This document shows positions 26,922 through 35,335 of a DNA stretch of 64,000 nucleotides, one piece after another. Positions within the stretch are counted from its first letter, which is position 1, and the number at the start of each line of letters is the position of its first letter. The translations under genes and the position numbers were made by a program. The notes beneath the pieces are model-generated. The model saw nothing but the letters and a program-made list of their open reading frames with translations. It made no database searches and was not told the origin of the DNA. This DNA is from Actinomyces capricornis (GTDB taxonomy: Bacteria; Actinomycetota; Actinomycetes; Actinomycetales; Actinomycetaceae), in contig NZ_AP025017.1 of NCBI RefSeq assembly GCF_019974135.1, positions 2,046,001 through 2,110,000 of the forward strand. The letters run 5' to 3'.

Positions 26922-28715
26922 ATGAACGTCAACGGCGACTCCTCCCTCCCCCTCCTGCCCGCCCCCAGCCGCCTGGAGCACACCAGCGGCGCCCCCTTCC
27001 TCCTGACCCCCATCACGCCGCTGCGCTGCCAGGCCGCCTGCGCCCAGGAGGCAGAGCAGCTCGCCGAGCTGCTGCGCAACGGCCTGGGATGGTGCGGTCG
27101 GGTCGAGCACGACCAGCCCGAGCCTGAGCCCGGCCCGCCCCTTCAGGCCGGGGGCGAGCCCACCGGCGATGCCCTGCCCGCCCTGCGCCTGGACCTCGAT
27201 GAGCAGATCCCCGGGGGCCCCGAGGCCTATGCCCTGAGCGCTCGGGCGGACGGCCTGGAGCTGCGGGGCGCTTCGCCCAGCGGCGTCCTGCAGGGGGTGC
27301 GCACCCTCCTCCAGCTGCTGCCGCGCCGCGTCATGGCCGCCGACGGCGCCACCTGGGCGGCCTGCCCGCCCACCGGCGCGCAGGACGGCAGGGCAGTGGA
27401 TGAGGCACCGGGCGAGGCGGGCGTCCTGGCCCGGATCCCCCCGCTGTCCATTGAGGACGCGCCCCGCTTCGGCCACCGCGGTCTCATGCTCGACGTCGCC
27501 CGCTCCTTCCTGGGTGTGGAGGACGTCTGCGCCATCGTCGAGGCGGCCGGGCGCTACAAGATCAACGTCCTGCACCTCCACCTCGTGGACGACCAGGGCT
27601 GGCGCCTGGAGATCACCAACGAGGGGCGCGCCGAGGGCGACACCATCGACTACACCCGGCTGACCGCCGTCTCGGGGCGCACCGCCGTCAGCGCCGAGGG
27701 CTACGGGCAGCGCCCGGGCGTGGGTGGGTTCTACACCCGGGAGGACTATCGCAGGATCCTGGACTTCTGCCGCTCACGGCATGTGGAGGTCATCCCCGAG
27801 ATCGACCTGCCCGGGCATGCCGGCGCCGCTCTGCACGCCATCCCCGAGCTGTGCACGCCCGGATCGTCCTATGCGGGCACGCCCCAGGCGCCCACGGCGC
27901 CCGCCGACGGCTCCACCGAGGTCGGCCGGAGCTACCTTGATCCGCACTCCCCGGCCACCCTCGTCTTCCTGCGCCATGTTCTGACGCAGGTCGCCGGGCT
28001 CGACCCCCACGGGCGCACCATCCACCTCGGCGGCGATGAGCCCTACGCCATGGCCCACCGCTACGGTGCCCAGGAGGGCTCCCCCTACGCCGGCCTCCTG
28101 GCCGCGGCCCAGGAGATGGTCCGCGAGCTGGGGCGTGAGCCCATGGGATGGAATGAGGCGGTCAGTGCCGGGCCGCGTGGGATCCTCCAGGTGTGGAACC
28201 CCGAGCCGCAGGTGGCCCGGGCCCTGCGCCAGGCGGTCGGCCAGGGCTCCCGACTGGTGATGTCGCCGGTGACCCACGCCTACGTCGACCTCAAGTACGA
28301 CCCCTCCAGCCCCCTGGGCCTGACCTGGGCGGGCAGTCTGGAGGTACCCCAGGCGCGCTCCTGGGACCCGGCCCGCATCCTGGAGGGCGTGGGGGCCGAG
28401 GCGATCGACGGCGTCGAGGCCACCCTGTGGGGTGAGACCGTGCGCAGCCGCCAAGACGCCGAGTGGCTCCTCTTCCCCCGCCTGCTGGCCCTGGCCGAGG
28501 TCGGCTGGTGCATCGAGCCCTTCCCCGCGGCCGGCGGCCAGGACGCGGCGGCGCCCGGCCGGTCCCTGGAGGACTTCCTGGCCCGCTGCGCCGCCCACGG
28601 ACCCCGCCTGGCCGCCGCCGGCACCCGCTTCCACGCCACCTCCACCGTGCCGTGGGGCCAGTACGGGCCCTTCCCCCGCCAGGAGCTCCACCCCGAGTCG
28701 GAGGTGCACCTGTAG
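26922..28715 (+). CDS. Beta-N-acetylhexosaminidase, glycoside hydrolase family 20
   Basis: Hydrolyses terminal GlcNAc or GalNAc from glycans. 597 residues from ATG 26922. An N-terminal GH20b-like domain (residues about 1-150, ending LRGASPSGVLQGVRTLLQLL) precedes the catalytic barrel: FGHRGLMLDVARSF, HLHLVDDQGWRLEI, EVIPEIDLPGHAGAAL. The catalytic pair is Asp372-Glu373 in HLGGDEPYAM. No signal peptide or anchor is seen, so it is probably cytoplasmic and acts on imported sugars or muropeptides. The gene sits between map and infA with its own promoter. The link to glmM and glmS in this window is only thematic. Confidence 0.93.
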   Translation: MNVNGDSSLPLLPAPSRLEHTSGAPFLLTPITPLRCQAACAQEAEQLAELLRNGLGWCGRVEHDQPEPEPGPPLQAGGEPTGDALPALRLDLDEQIPGGPEAYALSARADGLELRGASPSGVLQGVRTLLQLLPRRVMAADGATWAACPPTGAQDGRAVDEAPGEAGVLARIPPLSIEDAPRFGHRGLMLDVARSFLGVEDVCAIVEAAGRYKINVLHLHLVDDQGWRLEITNEGRAEGDTIDYTRLTAVSGRTAVSAEGYGQRPGVGGFYTREDYRRILDFCRSRHVEVIPEIDLPGHAGAALHAIPELCTPGSSYAGTPQAPTAPADGSTEVGRSYLDPHSPATLVFLRHVLTQVAGLDPHGRTIHLGGDEPYAMAHRYGAQEGSPYAGLLAAAQEMVRELGREPMGWNEAVSAGPRGILQVWNPEPQVARALRQAVGQGSRLVMSPVTHAYVDLKYDPSSPLGLTWAGSLEVPQARSWDPARILEGVGAEAIDGVEATLWGETVRSRQDAEWLLFPRLLALAEVGWCIEPFPAAGGQDAAAPGRSLEDFLARCAAHGPRLAAAGTRFHATSTVPWGQYGPFPRQELHPESEVHL

Positions 28716-28739
28716 CCCCGCTCGCCCGATCCGCGGGGC
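28715..28739 (+). terminator. Hairpin at the hexosaminidase stop
   Basis: A 7-bp stem GCCCCGC/GCGGGGC with an 11-nt loop starts at the last base of the stop codon. It is modest in strength. The remaining 207 bp before infA hold no gene. Confidence 0.45.
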
Positions 28740-28946
28740 GCGCCGCATGTGGCCGGAAACACCGGCACGATGGCGGATCTCGCATAGTGGTGGGGCGCGG
28801 TCCTGTCGTAGAGTTGGCAGCCGGACACTCCTCCGCCGATTCCGCACGCCCATCAGGCCCTGTGCCCGGGCGGCGCGGCGGGGGCGTCCCTCCGGGCGGC
28901 GTCGTCGCCCGGACGAACTCGAGCGAGAGAGCACCGATGGAGGAAC

Positions 28947-29168
28947 ATGGCTAAGAAGGACGGCGTCATCGAGGTCGAGGGATCGGTCGTCGAGGCCCTT
29001 CCGAACGCGATGTTCCGGGTGGAGCTGAGCAACGGGCACGTCGTGCTCGCGCACATCTCCGGCAAGATGCGGCAGCACTACATCCGCATCCTCCCCGAGG
29101 ACCGCGTGGTCGTGGAGCTCAGCCCCTACGACCTGTCCCGCGGCCGCATCGTCTACCGGTACAAGTGA
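28947..29168 (+). CDS. infA: Translation initiation factor IF-1
   Basis: 73 residues, an S1-like OB fold that binds the 30S A site during initiation. [20 protein letters not shown] and [14 protein letters not shown] are diagnostic. ATG 28947 follows GGAGG. A possible -10 (TAGAGT, 28809-28814) lies in the upstream gap. It heads the infA-rpmJ-rpsM-rpsK set. Confidence 0.98.
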   Translation: MAKKDGVIEVEGSVVEALPNAMFRVELSNGHVVLAHISGKMRQHYIRILPEDRVVVELSPYDLSRGRIVYRYK

Positions 29169-29202
29169 GAAGCCGACTGACCGCAGTCGGTGGAGGAACA
29201 TC

Positions 29203-29316
29203 ATGAAGGTCAAGCCGAGCGTCAAGAAGATCTGTGACAACTGCAAGGTGATTCGTCGCCACGGCCGTGTCATGGTCATCTGCGAGAACCCACGGCACAA
29301 GCAGCGCCAGGGCTGA
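29203..29316 (+). CDS. rpmJ: 50S ribosomal protein L36
   Basis: 37 residues, the zinc-binding short form. [20 protein letters not shown] carries the first Cys pair, and the remaining ligands are Cys and His in [18 protein letters not shown] lies 6-10 bases upstream of ATG 29203. The gene lies in the expected place between infA and rpsM. Confidence 0.97.
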   Translation: MKVKPSVKKICDNCKVIRRHGRVMVICENPRHKQRQG

Positions 29317-29489
29317 GGCCCAGCGCTGAGGGCCGCCCACGGCGGCCACCACCAGCACCCATCCCAGCGGGCCCGCCCGGCGCAGCAGCGGCAGGCCGGA
29401 CCGCAACCCCCGGTTCTCGGAGGCCGGGGCCGCCCCAGGGCGGAGGAGGTGGGTGACGACCTCCGGGAGCACATCAGGAGAACCACACA

Positions 29490-29864
29490 GTGGCACGCAT
29501 TTCCGGTGTCGACCTGCCTCGCGAGAAGCGAGTGGAGATCGCACTCACCTACATCTTCGGGATCGGGCGCACCCGCGCCGATGAGACCCTCAAGGCGACG
29601 GGCGTCAACCCCGACACCCGCGTCAAGGACCTGAGCGAGGACGAGCTCGTCGCCCTGCGCACCCACATCGACGCCAACTACCAGGTCGAGGGTGATCTGC
29701 GCCGTGAGGTCCAGGCCGACATCCGCCGCAAGATCGAGATCGGCTGCTACCAGGGTCTGCGCCACCGCCGCCACCTGCCGGTGCACGGCCAGCGCACCAA
29801 GACCAACGCGCGCACCCGCAAGGGCCCCAAGCGCACCGTGGCCGGCAAGAAGAAGGCCAAGTAA
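29490..29864 (+). CDS. rpsM: 30S ribosomal protein S13
   Basis: 124 residues. S13 bridges the subunit heads and contacts P-site t[23 protein letters not shown] opens the protein, and [20 protein letters not shown] closes the core. The start is GTG 29490, with AGGAG about 8 bases upstream. The 173-bp space after rpmJ is longer than usual in this cluster and holds no gene. Confidence 0.97.
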   Translation: MARISGVDLPREKRVEIALTYIFGIGRTRADETLKATGVNPDTRVKDLSEDELVALRTHIDANYQVEGDLRREVQADIRRKIEIGCYQGLRHRRHLPVHGQRTKTNARTRKGPKRTVAGKKKAK

Positions 29865-29921
29865 GCAGCAGGAATCCGGGCCCCGCCCCGGACCGACGAC
29901 CTCATCGCAGAAGAAGGAAGC

Positions 29922-30323
29922 ATGCCTCCCAAGACCCGCGCCGCAGCGCGCAAGATGCGCCGCAAGGACCGTAAGAACGTCACCCACGGTCACGCCTACA
30001 TCAAGTCCACCTTCAACAACACCATCGTGTCCCTGACCGACCCCTCCGGTGCGGTCATCGCCTGGTGCTCCTCCGGCCAGGTCGGCTTCAAGGGCTCGCG
30101 CAAGTCCACGCCCTACGCCGCCCAGCTTGCCGCCGAGGCCGCCGCCCGGCGCGCCCAGGAGCACGGCATGAAGAAGGTCGACGTCTTCGTCAAGGGCCCC
30201 GGCCCCGGCCGCGAGACCGCGATCCGCTCCCTGCAGGCCGCCGGCCTGGAGATCGGCCCGATCACGGACGTCACCCCCCAGGCCTACAACGGCTGCCGCC
30301 CGCCCAAGCGCCGCCGCGTCTGA
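29922..30323 (+). CDS. rpsK: 30S ribosomal protein S11
   Basis: 133 residues. S11 lines the mRNA exit cleft on the platform. [38 protein letters not shown] and [16 protein letters not shown] are diagnostic. GAAGGA precedes ATG 29922. The S4 gene rpsD does not follow; rpoA does, after a terminator. Confidence 0.98.
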   Translation: MPPKTRAAARKMRRKDRKNVTHGHAYIKSTFNNTIVSLTDPSGAVIAWCSSGQVGFKGSRKSTPYAAQLAAEAAARRAQEHGMKKVDVFVKGPGPGRETAIRSLQAAGLEIGPITDVTPQAYNGCRPPKRRRV

Positions 30324-30330
30324 GACCACG

Positions 30331-30369
30331 GGGGACGACGGCGCGGCCCGGTGCTGCGCCGTCGTCCCC
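30331..30369 (+). terminator. Terminator after rpsK
   Basis: A perfect 14-bp stem GGGGACGACGGCGC with its complement and an 11-nt loop. A second, weaker hairpin (CGGTGC/GCACCG) lies at about 30401-30421. They separate rpsK from rpoA. Confidence 0.8.
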
Positions 30370-30444
30370 GCCCATGCCCCGCCGTCGAGGTGAGGCCGGG
30401 GCGGTGCCGGGAGAGCACCGGCCGCCCCATATCAGGACCGGCGT

Positions 30445-30452
30445 CATATAGC
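30445..30452 (+). promoter_or_regulatory. Candidate -10 box for rpoA-rplQ
   Basis: CATATA/TATAGC at 30445-30452 is an AT-rich spot after two hairpins and 26 bases before the rpoA start. GAAAGGA follows as ribosome binding site. The -35 is unclear. Confidence 0.35.
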
Positions 30453-30477
30453 GGGCGCCGCGACGAAAGGAAACCAC

Positions 30478-31479
30478 GTGCTCATTGCACAGCGACCCAC
30501 GCTCACCGAGGAGGTCATCGAGGAGGACCGCCGCTCGCGGTTCGTGCTCGAGCCCCTCGAGCCCGGATTCGGCTACACGCTGGGCAACTCCCTGCGCCGT
30601 ACGCTGCTGTCCTCCATCCCGGGGGCGGCCGTCACCAGCGTGCGCATCGACGGGGTGCCCCACGAGTTCCGCACCATTGCCGGGGTCAAGGAGGATGTCT
30701 CCCAGATCATCCTCAACATCAAGGAGATCGTCCTGTCCTCGGAGAACGACGAGCCGGTGGTCATGTACCTGCGCAAGTCGGGCCCGGGCGAGGTGCTGGC
30801 CGGGGACATCACCCCGCCGGCCGGCGTGGAGATCCACAATCCCGAGCTGGTCATCGCCACCCTCAATGAGAAGGGCAAGCTGGAGATCGAGCTGACGGTC
30901 GAGCGTGGACGCGGCTACGTGTCGGCCAACCAGAACAAGGACCCCAATGCGGAGATCTCCCGGATCCCCGTGGACTCGATCTACTCGCCGGTCAAGAAGG
31001 TCTCCTACTCCGTCGAGGCCACTCGTGTGGAGCAGCGCACGGACTTCGACCGCCTCATCGTGGACGTCGAGACGAAGGTCTCCATCACCCCGCGCGACGC
31101 GCTGGCCTCCGCCGGCAAGACCCTGGTCGAGCTCTTCGGGCTGGCCCGTGAGCTCAACGTCGAGGCCGAGGGCATCGAGGTCGGCCCCTCGCCGGTGGAT
31201 GAGGCCTTCCAGCAGGACCTGGCCCTCATGATCGACGAGCTCGACCTCCAGGCGCGCTCCTCCAATGCGCTCAAGCGCGAGGGCATCCACACGGTGGGCG
31301 AGCTGGTCGGCCGCAGTGAGGCGGACCTGCTCGACATCCGCAACTTCGGCGCCAAGTCGATCTCCGAGATCAAGGAGAAGCTGGCCGAGCTGGGTCTGTC
31401 CCTCAAGGGCTCCCCGGTCGACTACGTCTCGGAGGACGACTACGCCAACCCCACGTTCAGCGACGAGCCCCAGGCCTGA
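30478..31479 (+). CDS. rpoA: RNA polymerase alpha subunit
   Basis: 333 residues, the normal length. The N-terminal assembly domain shows [20 protein letters not shown] and [16 protein letters not shown]; the C-terminal DNA- and activator-binding domain shows [20 protein letters not shown] and [19 protein letters not shown]. The start is GTG 30478 after GAAAGGA. rplQ follows 30 bases later. Confidence 0.98.
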   Translation: MLIAQRPTLTEEVIEEDRRSRFVLEPLEPGFGYTLGNSLRRTLLSSIPGAAVTSVRIDGVPHEFRTIAGVKEDVSQIILNIKEIVLSSENDEPVVMYLRKSGPGEVLAGDITPPAGVEIHNPELVIATLNEKGKLEIELTVERGRGYVSANQNKDPNAEISRIPVDSIYSPVKKVSYSVEATRVEQRTDFDRLIVDVETKVSITPRDALASAGKTLVELFGLARELNVEAEGIEVGPSPVDEAFQQDLALMIDELDLQARSSNALKREGIHTVGELVGRSEADLLDIRNFGAKSISEIKEKLAELGLSLKGSPVDYVSEDDYANPTFSDEPQA

Positions 31480-31509
31480 GCCGGCTCGTCATTCATCTAG
31501 GAGACAACC

Positions 31510-32271
31510 ATGCCTCGCCCCACCAAGGGTCCCCGCCTGGGCGGCAGCGCCCAGCACGAGCGCCACATGCTGGCCAACCTGGCCACTCAGCTCATCATCC
31601 ACGAGTCCATCACCACCACTGAGGCCCGGGCCCGCCGCCTGCGCCCCTACGTGGAGAAGCTCATCACCAAGGGCAAGCGCGGCGACCTGCACGCCCGCCG
31701 CACCGTGATGAAGAAGGTGACGGACAAGTTCGCCGTCTACCGCCTCTTCGAGGTCCTGGCCCCCCAGTTCGAGGGTCGCGATGGCGGCTACACCCGCATC
31801 ATCAAGACCATGCCCCGCAAGGGCGACAACGCCCCCATGGCGGTGATCTCCCTGGTCCTGGAGCCCGTGGCCAAGAAGGAGATCGTCGAGGATGCGGTGG
31901 CGACCGCCAAGCGCGCCGCCGAGAAGGCCGTGGCTGAGGAGCCCGCCGAGGCCGAGAAGGTCGAGGAGAAGGCGGAGGAGTCCGCGAAGGCGGAGGCGGC
32001 CGAGGCTGAGAAGGCTGAGGCGCCAGCTGCGGAGGCCGCGGGGGAGAAGGCGGAGTACGCCGGCGCAGTGCGCCTGGCCGAGGGCGCCACGGAGGCTCCG
32101 GATGCCGACCACCAGGTCAAGGGCAATGAGGACTCCATGAAGTACCACGTGCCGGGTTCGCGCTGGTACGACGCCACGGTGGCCGAGGTCTGGTTCGCCA
32201 GCGCCGAGGAGGCCGAGGCCGCGGGCTTCGCCCCCGCCGGTGGCGCCGCCGCCCAGAAGGTCGAGAAGTGA
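31510..32271 (+). CDS. rplQ: 50S ribosomal protein L17 with a long C-terminal extension
   Basis: 253 residues; the L17 core is only about 120. Residues 1-120 are a normal L17 ([51 protein letters not shown]). Residues about 122-185 are an Ala/Glu/Lys-rich, helix-prone linker. Residues about 205-242 form a small separate motif with [20 protein letters not shown] and EEAEAAGF. I recall similar short modules in actinobacterial ribosomal proteins and other proteins (called sunset or Ada-like domains), but this assignment needs a search. The frame is unbroken and ends before a strong terminator, so the extension is real. Confidence 0.95.
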   Translation: MPRPTKGPRLGGSAQHERHMLANLATQLIIHESITTTEARARRLRPYVEKLITKGKRGDLHARRTVMKKVTDKFAVYRLFEVLAPQFEGRDGGYTRIIKTMPRKGDNAPMAVISLVLEPVAKKEIVEDAVATAKRAAEKAVAEEPAEAEKVEEKAEESAKAEAAEAEKAEAPAAEAAGEKAEYAGAVRLAEGATEAPDADHQVKGNEDSMKYHVPGSRWYDATVAEVWFASAEEAEAAGFAPAGGAAAQKVEK

Positions 32272-32324
32272 GCCGGATCTGATCCTCTCAGGCTGTTTGC
32301 TCTCTGGCCGCTGAGCTGATTGCG

Positions 32325-32357
32325 GGAGGGCCCCATCCACTGTGGATGGGGCCCTCC
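32325..32357 (+). terminator. Rho-independent terminator after rplQ
   Basis: A perfect 15-bp stem GGAGGGCCCCATCCA with its complement, a 3-nt loop and a following CTTTCTTCTT tract. It is the most classical terminator in the window and ends the ribosomal superoperon. Confidence 0.93.
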
Positions 32358-32412
32358 CTTTCTTCTTGACCCGTGGCACATCTTCGGCTTCTCCCAGGAG
32401 GGGCCGTGTCAC

Positions 32413-32478
32413 AAAGCGAGTACCGGATGCAGAATGCGAGTGCGGGGTACTCGCTTTCTGTACCCCGCACTCGCATTC
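32413..32478. repeat. 66-bp palindromic element, copy A
   Basis: GAATGCGAGTGCGGGGTAC at 32432-32450 pairs perfectly with 32460-32478 around a 9-nt loop. AAAGCGAGTACC at 32413-32424 pairs instead with 32446-32457, so two mutually exclusive hairpins are possible. On the opposite strand it matches copy B (35228-35293) at about 59 of 66 positions. Confidence 0.9.
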
Positions 32479-32504
32479 CGGCGCTGGTGGGGTCCGGGGG
32501 AGGG

Positions 32505-35087
32505 TCAGTCCTCCTCGAGTTCTTCCAGGCGGGCGCGGAAGGCCTCGCGCTCCTGACGAACGGCTGCGGCCTCCACCGCGTGCCCAGCGGCTTCGAGCAG
32601 GTCGGCATAGAGGCTCAGGGAGGCGAGGTATAGCTTCCCGAATGCCCGTGGCTCAGCCTGGGCCAGCTCGCGGCGGAGGGTTACTGCTTCGTGGACGGTC
32701 TCCAGAGCAGCCTGTAGCTCCCCGTTGCTGACTAGGTGGTTGGCGAGGTTGTCCAGGGCCATGGCCAGGTCCGGGGTATGGGCGGCGGGGTTGTCCTGGG
32801 CCAGGTCGCGGTAGGCGTCGACGGCTTGCCGGGCAATATCCAGAGCGATCTGATTTTCCCCAGTTCTCGCTAGGAGACTGGCGAAATTCGTCAGGGCTGT
32901 GGCGAGGTAAGGGGTATAGGTGGTGGGATTGGTCTGTGCTAGGCCCTCGTAGAGACTAACGGCCAGCTGCATGTTATCGAGAGCGATGTCTAGATCGAAC
33001 CGGTTTTGAATGTTCTGGGCTTGGAGGATGGCGAGAGTGTTCAGGGAATTGGCGAGGTCGGGATGATGGAGGACGGAGTTTCCCTGGGTTAGCTTGCGGT
33101 ATAGGTCGACTGTTTCCTGAGCTGTCGTGATGGCCGGGGAGAGGTGGCCGGATTCGCCTAAAAACTTGGCGAGAGTCTTCAGGGAATCAGCGAGGTTCGG
33201 GGTGTGGGTGTCGGGGTTGGTGCGTGCCAGATCGCGGTTGATGTCGGAGGCTCGCTGGGCGCTATCCAGTGCTGCTTGGAGATCCCCGACCTTGTATTTC
33301 CACCAACTCAGTGTCAGGAGGCGAACGGCGTAATCGGAACGTTTATGCTCTGGATCGCTCTCCTGGACCTCGACATCGCTGGCACGTCGCGCGAGAATTA
33401 GTCCCAAGGGAGTGATCAGGTAGCCTCCCTGACTTAGTTTGCTCACTGCTTGATGCGCGGACTCGGTACTGAGGCTCGTTGACGTCTTGAGCAGCAGAGC
33501 CGCCAGGGAGTTTGGCAGATCCGTGCTCCGTGATGTCATCGCAGCATTCTCGACGGTCTGCGTCAGTTCCTCCAGGACGTCATTGAGCGCGGAGCCGACG
33601 AGCTCCCTTACCCGGGGGTCGTCCGCGGCGCGTTCGAGCACGGTCCAGGTCCGCAGGGCACCGGTGCCCACGCGCGCGGGGGCCAGGAGAGAAGGAAGTG
33701 CCGTCTCCAGATTCCCAATCTCCGAGGTGATGAGGCGCTCTCCCAGACGGTCAGGCTCCAGGTGCCCGCACCATGCCTCCTCTGCTCCCGGACTCTGGAG
33801 CGGTGGCGGGTAGCACTCCCTCAACCAGCCGGCGAGTGACGTCAACTCGTTGTGATCCAGATTCTCCGCGGCTGGTAGGAGCCCGAGGAGCGCCACCGCG
33901 TCATCCTCATCCTCGATCTCGGCGAGCGTGGCCAGGGCGGCCACCTGGCGGGCCAGGGCTCGATCGAAATCCCGAGCATCGGGCCAGTGCAGCTCCCAGT
34001 AGCGCTCCTCATGCGCCAGCAGCCCATCGAAGACATCCTCCTCGGAGGCCGGGGGGAGTCCGGTGCTCCGCGTCGCACTGAGGAAGGCCGTGGCGATGAC
34101 GGGCAGAGGCTGGGAGTAGGACGTGCGCGACAGATTCTCCGACCGACTCGGGACTGCTCCGGCCTCATGGAAGACTGCCACGGCACTGTCGAAGAGCCTC
34201 TGGCGATCCTCCTCAGAGAGCTCCTGCTCGTTGAGGACCATGCTCATCGCTTCATCGAGCAGCCGGTTGATTCCCTCGGCCTCGGAGCCCTGCGGGCGCA
34301 GGGAATCCACCCATGGATCCGCCCCCTTCCGGGATGCGGGCAATGGTGCGGGCCGTCGCACGAGGAACAGCACCCGGATCCGCCGTCGGGAGGCGTCCCT
34401 GGCGGCTGTGAGAGCCAGATTGATGACGCGGCCAACAATGTCGGAGCGGGTCTCGGCGTAGTCCACGACCAGGAGCAGCGAGCGTGTATCCGACCCGCTG
34501 TGCGCCCCACCTGGCTCCAGACCCTCGATGCCGCGCAGGAACCCTGTTCTCCACTGCGACCTCGACCTGCGCCACCGCCTCGCTCCGGCGGCACTGAGAC
34601 GGCGGCACAGCTCCACACCCAGGCGGGTCTTCCCGGAGCCGCCATCGCCGCCCAGGACGCACAGGGCGAAGGGCTCATCACTCACCGCCCACGCCTCCAG
34701 GTCCGCCAGTATCCCGGCACGGTCCAGGAAGGGGACGGGGCTGGAGGCCGCTCCCAGGAGGCGAGTCACGCTCAGGCCGGCGGCGCCCTGCGCATGATGT
34801 TGGACGGCGTCGAGGGTCAGCCGTGCGGACGCCTCGGGGATGTTCACAACGGGGGGTAGACCGACCTTCGGGAGCTGCTGTTGGCGTTTCCGCTGCTGCG
34901 CGGCTTTCCAGCCCCTGCGCCCCCAGCGCCATAACCAGCGCACGACGTCCCACGGTTTCGTCCCGGACCACCAGTTCACGACGAAGAAGAAGCCCACGAT
35001 GAAGGCGATGACGGCGGTCACCCACCAAGGGGTGGGAATGCCCTTCAACCATGCGAGAACAGCACTGGTGACATTGGGGAGCGTCAT
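32505..35087 (-). CDS. Membrane-anchored STAND-type P-loop NTPase with TPR repeats
   Basis: 860 residues. One N-terminal membrane span lies at about 21-39, followed by a basic Trp/Arg-rich stretch. A P-loop NTPase domain follows: Walker A GGDGGSGKT at 146-154, Walker B LLLVVDYAE at about 204-212, and a sensor-like VLFLVRRP near 239-246. After a helical region, about six TPR-like repeats span roughly 585-845 (pattern L-A-x-T/D-N-P-x-x-H-T-P-D-L-A). This architecture is typical of STAND signal-transduction ATPases, some of which act in phage defence; the target here is unknown. The 3' half is less GC-rich than its neighbours. The gene is bracketed by inverted palindromic elements between rplQ and pntB, which suggests an acquired accessory gene. 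Confidence 0.8.
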   Translation of the reverse strand: MTLPNVTSAVLAWLKGIPTPWWVTAVIAFIVGFFFVVNWWSGTKPWDVVRWLWRWGRRGWKAAQQRKRQQQLPKVGLPPVVNIPEASARLTLDAVQHHAQGAAGLSVTRLLGAASSPVPFLDRAGILADLEAWAVSDEPFALCVLGGDGGSGKTRLGVELCRRLSAAGARRWRRSRSQWRTGFLRGIEGLEPGGAHSGSDTRSLLLVVDYAETRSDIVGRVINLALTAARDASRRRIRVLFLVRRPAPLPASRKGADPWVDSLRPQGSEAEGINRLLDEAMSMVLNEQELSEEDRQRLFDSAVAVFHEAGAVPSRSENLSRTSYSQPLPVIATAFLSATRSTGLPPASEEDVFDGLLAHEERYWELHWPDARDFDRALARQVAALATLAEIEDEDDAVALLGLLPAAENLDHNELTSLAGWLRECYPPPLQSPGAEEAWCGHLEPDRLGERLITSEIGNLETALPSLLAPARVGTGALRTWTVLERAADDPRVRELVGSALNDVLEELTQTVENAAMTSRSTDLPNSLAALLLKTSTSLSTESAHQAVSKLSQGGYLITPLGLILARRASDVEVQESDPEHKRSDYAVRLLTLSWWKYKVGDLQAALDSAQRASDINRDLARTNPDTHTPNLADSLKTLAKFLGESGHLSPAITTAQETVDLYRKLTQGNSVLHHPDLANSLNTLAILQAQNIQNRFDLDIALDNMQLAVSLYEGLAQTNPTTYTPYLATALTNFASLLARTGENQIALDIARQAVDAYRDLAQDNPAAHTPDLAMALDNLANHLVSNGELQAALETVHEAVTLRRELAQAEPRAFGKLYLASLSLYADLLEAAGHAVEAAAVRQEREAFRARLEELEED

Positions 35088-35124
35088 GGTCCAGGCCTCA
35101 CGACGTTGGGACAGGGAGCACTCC

Positions 35125-35130
35125 GCATTA
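35125..35130 (-). promoter_or_regulatory. -10 box for the STAND NTPase
   Basis: CATAAT on the minus strand lies 38 bases before the ATG, between the gene and copy B of the flanking element. No good -35 is seen. Confidence 0.4.
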
Positions 35131-35227
35131 TGCCAGGGGCGACGCAGTTCTCACGGTGCTCATCCGAGCCGGGAACTCCCGATCCCCTCCTGCGGGCCGC
35201 AGCACCGTGGCCTCAGGCCCGGACGCA

Positions 35228-35293
35228 GAAAGCGAGTGCGGGGTACAGAAAGCGAGTACCCCGCACTCGCAATCTGCACCCCTCACTCGCATT
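35228..35293. repeat. 66-bp palindromic element, copy B
   Basis: GCGAGTGCGGGGTA at 35232-35245 pairs perfectly with 35257-35270 around an 11-nt loop; a further CACTCGCATT follows at 35284-35293. It is inverted relative to copy A, so the pair brackets the NTPase gene. It also lies at the 3' end of pntB's transcript side and could act as a terminator. Confidence 0.88.
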
Positions 35294-35335
35294 CCAGCTC
35301 CGGCGGCTCCGGCGGCTCTGACGGGCCCGTCCCGC

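Noticed and set aside
30324..30477. Missing rpsD between rpsK and rpoA
   Set aside because: S4 is encoded elsewhere in several actinobacterial lineages, so its absence here is not unusual.
32413..35293. Complete transposon around the NTPase gene
   Set aside because: The inverted elements are palindromic themselves, no transposase lies inside and no target-site duplication was recognised. Only the bracketing pattern is claimed.
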